From positions 1 to 43,449 of the forward strand of contig JAJYCL010000025.1 of the NCBI GenBank assembly GCA_021778415.1: 43,449 nucleotides of DNA. The letters run 5' to 3'. The position numbers were made by a program, and so were the translations under genes. The notes below the pieces were generated by a model. The model was not told where the DNA came from. It searched no databases and was given only the letters and a program-made list of their open reading frames with translations. Source of the stretch: a bacterium. GTDB lineage: Bacteria; Vulcanimicrobiota; Vulcanimicrobiia; Vulcanimicrobiales; Vulcanimicrobiaceae. Shown in pieces: positions 24,032 to 31,313 of the stretch (positions within the stretch are counted from its first letter, which is position 1; each line of letters opens with the position of its first letter).

Positions 24032-26500
24032 TTACGTCGCGACGATGTTGACCAGCTTGTTGGGCACGAAGATCACTTTGCGGATCGTTTTCCCTTCGAG
24101 GGCAGCAATGACGGGTTTTTCGGCGTGAGCTAACGCAAGCGCATCGTCTTCTGAGATACCGGGCGCCGTCGTGATGCGCCCACGAATTTTACCGTTGACT
24201 TGCACGACGAGCGTGATCTCATCGACGTCGAGTGCGCGCGGATCGGGTTCGAGAAATCGTTCGAGATGCACCGATGTGCGGTGCCCGAGGCCTGCCCATA
24301 ATTCTTCGGCAATATGCGGGGCAAACGGCGCGAGCACCAAGGGCAAAGCGGCAATGGCATACAGCGTGCATGGCGAATCGGGCATCGCCGTCGTTGCCGT
24401 AGATAGCGCGTTGAGATATTCATCGAATTTTGCAATCGTCGCGTTGTAATGAAAACGTCGCGAGAGCGTTTCATCGAGCGCGGATTTCACGGCCGTGTGA
24501 ACGGCACGCAAAAGCGCCTTCTCTTCCTTGGTGTTTGCCTGCGGGAAAACACGCACATCGACGTGACTCGCCGCTTGCAGATGCGGCTCGCATAGACGCC
24601 AGACGCGGGCGATAAAGCGAATGCGCCCACTGATGCCATCGTCGTTCCAATCCGACGTATCTTCCGGCGGCGTGACATAGAGTAAAAACAAACGCATCGC
24701 ATCGACGCCGTATTGCTCGGCGATGCGATCGATCCCGATCACATTGCCACGTGATTTGCTCATCTTCTCGCTGTTATACAGCACCATCCCCTGATGGAAG
24801 AGACGTTCAAACGGCTCATCCGTTTCGCCGACCCAGCCTTGATCGTGGAAGAATTTATAAAAGAAGCGTGAGTACAGCAGATGGAGGACGGCATGTTCTG
24901 CGCCGCCGATATATTGATCGACGTTCATCCATTGTTTGGCATTTTCCGGGGCCCATGGCGCGCGGTCGTTCTGCGGATCGAGATAGCGCAAGTAATACCA
25001 CGACGATTCAAAAAACGTATCCATTGTATCGGATTCACGGCGCGCCGGGCCGCCGCATTTCGGGCACGTCGTTGTGATGAATTCCGGCATACGCGCCAGT
25101 GGCGAGCCTTCACCGGTAATCGGTGCTCCACTTGGCAACATGATCGGTAACTGCTTATCGGGAACCGCAAGTTCTCCGCATTGCTCGCAGGTGAGAATCG
25201 GAATCGGCGTGCCCCAATAGCGTTGGCGCGAAACCAACCAATCGCGCACGCGATAGTTGACGCGCACCTGCCCGAGACCGCGCGATGTCAGTGACGCGGT
25301 GATCGCTTTGCGCGCCGCAGCCGATGTCATCCCCGAGAACTCTCCGCTGGCAACGAGAACACCATCGTCGGTGAATGCTGCATCCTGTACCTGCTCTGCT
25401 TTTTGCTCGGTAGGCAGGACGACATACGAAATTGGAAGTCCGTAGGTCTGCGCAAACACGAAATCGCGTTCGTCGTGCGCGGGGACACCCATCACAGCGC
25501 CGGTTCCGTATTCAGCGAGAACGTAGTTCGTGACCCAAATGGGAACGCGTTCACCGGAAAGTGGGTTCGTCGCATAGGCACCCGTGAAGATCCCTTGCTT
25601 TTCCATGAGACTCGTGCGCTCGAGCTCGGATTTGGATTTCAGACTTTCGCCGAATGCAACAATTGCTGCCGCCGTCGCCGGCTCAAGCGTTGGTAATAGC
25701 GTTGCAACGAGCGGATGTTCTGCGGCGATCGCGAGAAACGTGACGCCGAATGCCGTATCGACGCGCGTGGTAAAGACATCGATGCTCGCATCGCAGGATT
25801 CGACGAAAAACGAAAATTGCGTTCCTTCGCTGCGCCCGATCCAGTTTCGCTGCATCGTTTTCGTGCGTTCCGGCCATCCGGGGAGTTTCTCGAGATCATT
25901 GAGCAAGCGATCCGCGTAGTCGGTAATTTTGAGGAACCACTGCGATAGATTACGTCGTTCGACCAGCGAATTGCAGCGCCAGCAGCGCCCATCAATGACT
26001 TGTTCGTTCGCTAAAACGGTTTGATCTTGCGGGCACCAATTCACCGGCGCTTCGCGCTTATACGCGAGGCCCGCTTCGTACAAGCGTAAAAACAGCCACT
26101 GATTCCAGCGATAATACTCGGGCGTACACGTGGCAATTTCGCGCGACCAATCGTAGCCCGTGCCCATCAGGCGCACTTGGCGTTGCATGTTCGCGATATT
26201 CGATCGGGTCCAATCGCCGGGATCGATGTTGCGGGCAATCGCTGCATTTTCAGCGGGAAGGCCGAACGCATCCCAGCCCATCGGATGCAGCACATCATAA
26301 CCGAGCATGCGCATCATGCGCGCAATGGCATCGCCGATCGTGTAATTTTTTGCATGGCCGACATGCAGATCGCCGGATGGGTACGGCAACATTTCAAGCA
26401 CGTAATATTTCTGCCCGGCTGCAGTGGTGCGGTAGGTCTTCTCGGTCTCCCAGCGCTGCTGCCAGCGCGCCTCGACGGAGCGGAAATCATAATCGGCCAT
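24032..26500 (-). CDS. leuS: Leucyl-tRNA synthetase
   Basis: Class I aminoacyl-tRNA synthetase, 822 residues, bacterial type. The ATG at 26500 gives the usual N-terminus (YDFRSVEARWQQRWE), with the HIGH-type motif HVGH at 46-49 and GWDAFGLPAENAAI just after. CP1 editing domain lies at about 220-415 (LTTR-like FTTRVDTAFGVTFL, and GVPAHDERDF), KMSKS is intact in EKMSKSRGNVIG near residue 580, and the C-terminal domain ends with GKTIRKVIFVPNKLVNIV. The reading frame stays open past the start into the antisense of comEA; this is rejected. A second, decayed copy of its 3' end lies at 23184-23255. Confidence 0.97.
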   Translation of the reverse strand: MADYDFRSVEARWQQRWETEKTYRTTAAGQKYYVLEMLPYPSGDLHVGHAKNYTIGDAIARMMRMLGYDVLHPMGWDAFGLPAENAAIARNIDPGDWTRSNIANMQRQVRLMGTGYDWSREIATCTPEYYRWNQWLFLRLYEAGLAYKREAPVNWCPQDQTVLANEQVIDGRCWRCNSLVERRNLSQWFLKITDYADRLLNDLEKLPGWPERTKTMQRNWIGRSEGTQFSFFVESCDASIDVFTTRVDTAFGVTFLAIAAEHPLVATLLPTLEPATAAAIVAFGESLKSKSELERTSLMEKQGIFTGAYATNPLSGERVPIWVTNYVLAEYGTGAVMGVPAHDERDFVFAQTYGLPISYVVLPTEQKAEQVQDAAFTDDGVLVASGEFSGMTSAAARKAITASLTSRGLGQVRVNYRVRDWLVSRQRYWGTPIPILTCEQCGELAVPDKQLPIMLPSGAPITGEGSPLARMPEFITTTCPKCGGPARRESDTMDTFFESSWYYLRYLDPQNDRAPWAPENAKQWMNVDQYIGGAEHAVLHLLYSRFFYKFFHDQGWVGETDEPFERLFHQGMVLYNSEKMSKSRGNVIGIDRIAEQYGVDAMRLFLLYVTPPEDTSDWNDDGISGRIRFIARVWRLCEPHLQAASHVDVRVFPQANTKEEKALLRAVHTAVKSALDETLSRRFHYNATIAKFDEYLNALSTATTAMPDSPCTLYAIAALPLVLAPFAPHIAEELWAGLGHRTSVHLERFLEPDPRALDVDEITLVVQVNGKIRGRITTAPGISEDDALALAHAEKPVIAALEGKTIRKVIFVPNKLVNIVAT

Positions 26501-26575
26501 AGAGATGCTTGGAATAGTATGCTCCTTGAACGAACCCCTTGTCGCCAGGCTCCAACGACGTGATGGAAGGGTACT

Positions 26576-27175
26576 ATGAAGAAGCCCATTCTGATCATCG
26601 GGGCGGTGGCCGTCGTGATCGCCCTCGCCGCGTTTCACGCTCCAGCTCCTCGGACCGATCTCCAGAACGCCCCCCATAATCGCCCTCGACGTAGCCCGAT
26701 TCCTCACGCGACGGTGCGTCCGACGATGCTCGTCTACGTCGCAGGCGAGGTCCGGCACCCCGGCCTCTATCGCATCCTCCCCGGGCAGCGGGCCTCCGAT
26801 GCTGTGAACCAGGCCGGCGGCTTCACCAGCGGAGCCGATCGAGCAGGGGTGAACTTGGCCGCCCCGCTCAACGACGGCGATGAAGTGCGCGTGCCGGGAA
26901 CCGCGCACGCACGCCGACGTTCTTCCGGGATTACCCATGCTAGAAAACCCAAGCGCAAGCGTGGTCCCCGTCGCGCGGCAACGGCGCCTATCGATTTGAA
27001 CACCGTTGATGCAGCCTCGCTGCAAGCGATCCCGGGGATCGGCCCAACGCTGGCGCAGCGAATTATCGCCTACAGACGTCTCAATGGGCCGTTCGTTTCT
27101 GTTGATGGTTTACTCGACGTGGCGGGATTTTCTCCGGCAAAACTGGATCGCATTGCGCCCTTTGTCCGTGTTTGA
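26576..27175 (+). CDS. comEA: Competence DNA receptor ComEA
   Basis: Membrane-anchored DNA-binding protein of natural transformation. Of 199 residues, about 4-22 form an N-terminal membrane anchor, 50-105 a SLBB-type domain (VYVAGEVRHPGLYRILPGQR), then a basic linker rich in Arg/Lys, and 137-199 two helix-hairpin-helix motifs (IDLNTVDAASLQAIPGIGPT and LLDVAGFSPAKLDRIAPFV). GGAAGG precedes the ATG. It is divergent from leuS and is followed 50 bases on by the acyl-CoA ligase; comEC is 5 kb away. Confidence 0.94.
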   Translation: MKKPILIIGAVAVVIALAAFHAPAPRTDLQNAPHNRPRRSPIPHATVRPTMLVYVAGEVRHPGLYRILPGQRASDAVNQAGGFTSGADRAGVNLAAPLNDGDEVRVPGTAHARRRSSGITHARKPKRKRGPRRAATAPIDLNTVDAASLQAIPGIGPTLAQRIIAYRRLNGPFVSVDGLLDVAGFSPAKLDRIAPFVRV

Positions 27176-27225
27176 ATCGGATAAAATGAACAGGAGCCCG
27201 AGGAATCGAGCGGAATCGCGCCTCT

Positions 27226-29028
27226 ATGTCAGATGGGCTTCCGCCGAAAGAGACGCTTCCTGCGCTCATTCGCCGCGCACTCGCCGATTCGCGCGACGAT
27301 GTCTTAGTTGAACGAGACAACGGAGGGTGGAAATCGACCTCAAGCACGCAGCTTTTAGCGCGTGCCGAACATCTCGCATGTGCGATTCGTGATGCGGGAT
27401 TACTAGCCGGTGATCGCGTTGCATTGATCGCGCACAATTGCGTCGATTGGGTCGTTGTCGATTTCGCCGCGTTTTTTGCGGGTTGTGTTGTCGTACCGAT
27501 CTATCCAACACAGGCAGCCGATCAAACGGCATTTATTCTCCGCCATTCCGGCACGAAACTTTTATTCGTCGATACGCTTGAAGGCTACGATCGTCTCGTG
27601 GCGCTTGGGATTCCGCTCCCTACGACCGTTGTCTTTACCGGAAACAATAATCGTTCTCTCTCAGCATTTGAAAAACGCGGTCAGGAACTCTTTAACGCGG
27701 ATCCACAGCGTGTTCGCACCTACGAATCCGAGCGTTCCCCCGATGATCTTGCCGTTCTTATCTATACCTCGGGAACGACGGGAAACCCTAAAGGGGTCAT
27801 GCTGACCCATGATAATTTGGCGTATGATTCTCAAGCGACGCTGGTCTATGCCGTCGATGTCTTAGATCCCGGTAATACGGTCCTTTCCGTGTTGCCGTTC
27901 TCGCATATCTATGAGCATACGATGATTTACATCTACTTGCTCTCGCGCGTTCGGTACGTGATTTCACATGATCCGAACGAATTATTGCGCGATTTGCTCG
28001 ATACGCGACCCTATTTTCTCACGGCGGTTCCGCGCATTTTCGACCGCGTCTTAGCCGGCGTCATGGGGAATGCACTCAAGGCAGGCGGCCTCCAGGCTCA
28101 ACTGGTCCCGTGGGCTTTGCGTTCCGGCCGTGAATATATGCGCGCGCAAAATCGAGGAACGCCGATATCTTTTGGCATGCGTCTGGCGTTTTTCTTTGCC
28201 TCTAGCCTTGTGCTTTCTAAAATACCGGCACGATTGGGGTTGGATCGCATTATTGGCATTACGAGTGGTAGCGCAAAACTCCATGACGATATTTCGTTTA
28301 CGTTTTTAGCGATGGGTATTCCGATATCGCAAGGATATGGCTTAACCGAAACCTCGCCGGTGATCACGACAAATCCGCTCGAAAAAAATCGCGTCGGAAC
28401 CGTTGGTTACGCGATTCCCGGCGTCGAAATCAAAATTGCAGCGGATGGCGAAATCCTAGCGCGTGGTCGCAACGTCATGATCGGCTATTATCGCGATGAA
28501 GAAGCCACAAACGCCGCAATCATCGATGGATGGTTTCATACCGGCGATATCGGCGAGATCGATGCGGATGGCTATTTACGCATCACCGATCGTAAAAAGG
28601 AAGTTTTTAAGACATCCACCGGAAAGTTCGTTTCGCCGGCGCGCGTTGAATCTGCCCTCAAACGTAGCGTCTTTATCGCGCAAGCGATGGTCGTCGGCGA
28701 CGGGCGCGCCTTCCCTATCGCGTTGATCTGCCCCAATTGGGATCTCGTTCGTGTCGAACTCGCGCTCGACGCCGGCCTATCCGGCGCGGATCTGATTCAT
28801 CGCGACGATGTCAATGCGTTTCTGCACGAACAAGTGAAGCGCCGTACATCCGATCTGGCTTCTTTCGAACAAATTCGGCATTTTGTCTTGATTCCCACGG
28901 AATTCTCAGTGGAAAGTGGTGAGCTCTCCCCTTCGATGAAAATAAAACGACGGGTTGTTGAAGATCGCTATGCTTCGCAAATCGATGCCGTCTACGATCA
29001 CGCCTCGCAAACGGCGCTTCGCGGATGA
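27226..29028 (+). CDS. Long-chain fatty acid-CoA ligase (AMP-forming)
   Basis: ANL-superfamily acyl-activating enzyme of 600 residues, of the FadD15/Faa-like group. The ATP loop YTSGTTGNPKGVMLTH is near residue 180, the GYGLTETSP block near 367, the WFHTGDIGEID and DRKKEVFKTSTGKFVSP blocks (catalytic lysine region in the C-terminal lobe) at about 433-470. It would activate free fatty acids to acyl-CoA for lipid synthesis or degradation; chain length cannot be told. Its stop overlaps the start of a PadR regulator (ATGA). Confidence 0.94.
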   Translation: MSDGLPPKETLPALIRRALADSRDDVLVERDNGGWKSTSSTQLLARAEHLACAIRDAGLLAGDRVALIAHNCVDWVVVDFAAFFAGCVVVPIYPTQAADQTAFILRHSGTKLLFVDTLEGYDRLVALGIPLPTTVVFTGNNNRSLSAFEKRGQELFNADPQRVRTYESERSPDDLAVLIYTSGTTGNPKGVMLTHDNLAYDSQATLVYAVDVLDPGNTVLSVLPFSHIYEHTMIYIYLLSRVRYVISHDPNELLRDLLDTRPYFLTAVPRIFDRVLAGVMGNALKAGGLQAQLVPWALRSGREYMRAQNRGTPISFGMRLAFFFASSLVLSKIPARLGLDRIIGITSGSAKLHDDISFTFLAMGIPISQGYGLTETSPVITTNPLEKNRVGTVGYAIPGVEIKIAADGEILARGRNVMIGYYRDEEATNAAIIDGWFHTGDIGEIDADGYLRITDRKKEVFKTSTGKFVSPARVESALKRSVFIAQAMVVGDGRAFPIALICPNWDLVRVELALDAGLSGADLIHRDDVNAFLHEQVKRRTSDLASFEQIRHFVLIPTEFSVESGELSPSMKIKRRVVEDRYASQIDAVYDHASQTALRG

Positions 29029-29390
29029 GTCGTAAAGTTGATGAGGTTCTTCGTGGACCGATAAAATCCAAGACGATCTTTCCCGCCCTCGTCTTAGCAC
29101 TGGTGAATCAGCGCCCCGATCACGGGTACGGACTGATGCAACGCATCGAAGCTATTTGCGGTGATTTGGTGGCGGTGAATACCAATAAAATTTATCCGTT
29201 GCTGCGTCGGTTAGAAGAGCGCGGATTTTTACTTGGCACCTGGGAGCACCCCAATAAGCGATCCCGTCGTATCTATTCCATAACGCCCGACGGGGAAGAT
29301 CGGCTCGTGCGGATCAAGGGCGCGATGTTGCCGTATCTTGAGCAGCTGGAAGCGGCCATTGGCCGTTTGAAATCGGAGCTCTACACCTAA
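29025..29390 (+). CDS. PadR-family transcriptional regulator
   Basis: A 121-residue winged-helix protein. FPALVLALVNQRPDHGYGLM (about 19-38) is the classic PadR opening and NTNKIYPLLRRLEERGFL (about 52-69) the recognition helix and start of the wing, followed by RRIYSITPDGEDRL and a C-terminal dimerisation helix. Co-translated with the acyl-CoA ligase (ATGA), so ligase expression and regulator are coupled; autorepression of the operon responding to a fatty-acid or aromatic ligand is plausible but inferred. Confidence 0.92.
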   Translation: MSRKVDEVLRGPIKSKTIFPALVLALVNQRPDHGYGLMQRIEAICGDLVAVNTNKIYPLLRRLEERGFLLGTWEHPNKRSRRIYSITPDGEDRLVRIKGAMLPYLEQLEAAIGRLKSELYT

Positions 29391-29391
29391 C

Positions 29392-29664
29392 GTGTTTCTG
29401 GCGCTCGTGCATCTACGCACCATCGCTTGCCCGACATGTCGCGAAGTTCTCGCGACCGAAGGCGCGCGATCCATCATTGTCGATGAGGCGGGAGACCCGG
29501 TCGTTTTTTCAGCCGAGGACCAACCAGAGGGGCTCGATGTCGTCTTGGCGTGCTCGCTCGAGCACGAGATTGAACTTGCCGTTCCGCTCAATATTTCCGT
29601 TGAGAGTGTTGAAATGACACCGGACGATGCGCCTTTGGCCGTCGATGCCCGAGTTGTCGCCTAA
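29392..29664 (+). CDS. Small CxxC protein of unknown function
   Basis: A 90-residue acidic protein starting at GTG 29392, one base after the PadR stop. ACPTCREVL (about 12-20) carries a CxxC pair and a later ACSLEHE provides Cys/His, so it could bind a metal such as zinc; the arrangement (CxxC ... CSLEHE) resembles zinc-ribbon-like small proteins. No named family recognised. Position implies co-transcription with the acyl-CoA ligase and PadR genes. Confidence 0.6.
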   Translation: MFLALVHLRTIACPTCREVLATEGARSIIVDEAGDPVVFSAEDQPEGLDVVLACSLEHEIELAVPLNISVESVEMTPDDAPLAVDARVVA

Positions 29665-29720
29665 GCAATCGAGCCCTTTGCCGGAAAGGAAGCGCTCCTT
29701 ACGGCCCTAACATCGCACGT

Positions 29721-31262
29721 ATGAAGAGATGTTTTGCGCTTGCGCTAGCGAGCGGTATGTTCCTGAGTTCTACCGCCGCGATGGCGGCCGGCTCGCCAGC
29801 AGCAAAGCCGGCAGCGATGGTCCCTGCGGCCACGCCCGATGCCGTAAGTCAGCACACCGTTGAGATCGGTGGCAAATCGTATGCGTACACCGCACGTGCC
29901 GGAACGATTACGTTGCGCAACACGCAGCACCAACCAACGTTACGCATGTTTTACGTTGCCTATACCCTCGATGGCGCACAGGCCACCCATCGACCGGTCA
30001 CGTTTTTTTACAACGGCGGTCCGGGAAGCTCCACGATGTGGTTGCATATGGGCTCATTTGGCCCGGTTCGTGTAAGCGTCGGCGACGGAACGATTACGAA
30101 TCCGCCGCCATATACCGTCTCCGCCAATCCGTATTCGCTGCTCGATAAGACCGATCTCGTCTTCATCGATATGCCCGGTTCCGGTTTTGGGCGCATCATC
30201 GGCAAAGGCACGCCGAAAATGTTCTGGGGTGTCGATGGTGATATTGCCGCGTTCGGACAATTTATCGAACGCTATATCACGAACTTCCATCGCTGGAACT
30301 CTCCGAAATTTCTCTTCGGCGAATCCTACGGCACGACGCGTTCTGCCGGCCTTGTCGATTATTTGCAAAACCACGGCATCGGCATGAATGGTGTGGTCTT
30401 GCAGTCGTCGATATTGAACTTTAATCTCGATTGGTCGACGAATTTCGGAGCTACCGATATCGGCGGCGGCGATTGGTCGTACGTCTTATATCTTCCCACC
30501 GCAGCCGCGACGGCGTGGTATCACCATGCTATCCCGAATCGCCCCGCATCGTTACCGGCATTTTTAGCTCAGGTGCAGCGCTTTGCGATGGGACCCTATC
30601 TCAGTGGCCTCGCGCAGGGAGCGAATCTTCCTCGATCGCAGTTTAACGCGCTCGTCTCGCAACTTCATGCGTACACCGGACTTTCCGAACAATATATTCG
30701 CAATGCAAATCTTCGCATTCAATACGGACGTTTTGAAAACGAATTGCTTCGCAATGACGGAAAAACCGTGGGACGATTGGATTCCCGATTTGAAACCGGC
30801 GTGCTTGATCGCAACGCCACGCAACCATCGTGGGATACAACGGATGCCGCGATTGATGCACCCTATACGACGGCGGTCAACGCCTATCTGCGCGACCAAC
30901 TCCATTACACCTCGCCGTTGCGCTATCGTTCGAGTGTCTACTCACTTATCGGAAAGAGCGGCGGCTGGAACTGGAAACACGATGGCATTCAGCCCACCAA
31001 TGTCGCTCCCGATCTTGCTGAAGCGATGACGTATAATCCGCATTTGCGCGTATTCTCGGCAAACGGCTATTACGATTTCGCGACCCCGTATTTTGCGACG
31101 GTCTATACGCTCACGCATCTCTACTTGAGCCCGGCGATCCAATCGCATATCACCTACGGGTTCTATCAATCCGGGCATATGATCTACCTGCGCCCGAAAT
31201 CCTTAGCGCACTACAAGGCCGATCTTGCGCGCTGGTACGATAGCACGCTCTCCGGCCAGTAA
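29721..31262 (+). CDS. Exported serine carboxypeptidase-like protein (peptidase S10)
   Basis: A 513-residue protein with a signal peptide (about 1-22, cleavage after AMA) and an S10-type alpha/beta hydrolase domain. FFYNGGPGSSTMW (about 95-107) is the S10 signature, S202 in FGESYGTTRS is the nucleophile, NGYYDFATP (about 447-455) holds the acid and QSGHMIY (about 483-489) the catalytic histidine. It should cleave C-terminal residues from peptides outside the cytoplasm. The stop lies 13 bases before a strong hairpin that probably terminates both it and the convergent BNR-protein gene. Confidence 0.93.
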   Translation: MKRCFALALASGMFLSSTAAMAAGSPAAKPAAMVPAATPDAVSQHTVEIGGKSYAYTARAGTITLRNTQHQPTLRMFYVAYTLDGAQATHRPVTFFYNGGPGSSTMWLHMGSFGPVRVSVGDGTITNPPPYTVSANPYSLLDKTDLVFIDMPGSGFGRIIGKGTPKMFWGVDGDIAAFGQFIERYITNFHRWNSPKFLFGESYGTTRSAGLVDYLQNHGIGMNGVVLQSSILNFNLDWSTNFGATDIGGGDWSYVLYLPTAAATAWYHHAIPNRPASLPAFLAQVQRFAMGPYLSGLAQGANLPRSQFNALVSQLHAYTGLSEQYIRNANLRIQYGRFENELLRNDGKTVGRLDSRFETGVLDRNATQPSWDTTDAAIDAPYTTAVNAYLRDQLHYTSPLRYRSSVYSLIGKSGGWNWKHDGIQPTNVAPDLAEAMTYNPHLRVFSANGYYDFATPYFATVYTLTHLYLSPAIQSHITYGFYQSGHMIYLRPKSLAHYKADLARWYDSTLSGQ

Positions 31263-31275
31263 ACGACACTCGGCG

Positions 31276-31313
31276 ACGATACTGGAGCGCTAACGCATGC
31301 GCTCCAGTATCGT
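31276..31313. terminator. Bidirectional terminator-like hairpin
   Basis: A perfect 15-bp inverted repeat, ACGATACTGGAGCGC (31276-31290) and GCGCTCCAGTATCGT (31299-31313), with an 8-base loop, lies between the S10 peptidase stop and the BNR-protein stop. On the plus strand the arm is followed by GAGTTTT, a weak U tract; on the minus strand no clear U tract follows. The inner arm encodes the last residues of the BNR protein, whose stop begins at 31290-31292. Confidence 0.65.

Noticed and set aside
26501-27025. N-terminal extension of leuS by 175 codons
   Set aside because: This part is antisense to comEA and the normal LeuRS N-terminus begins at 26500.
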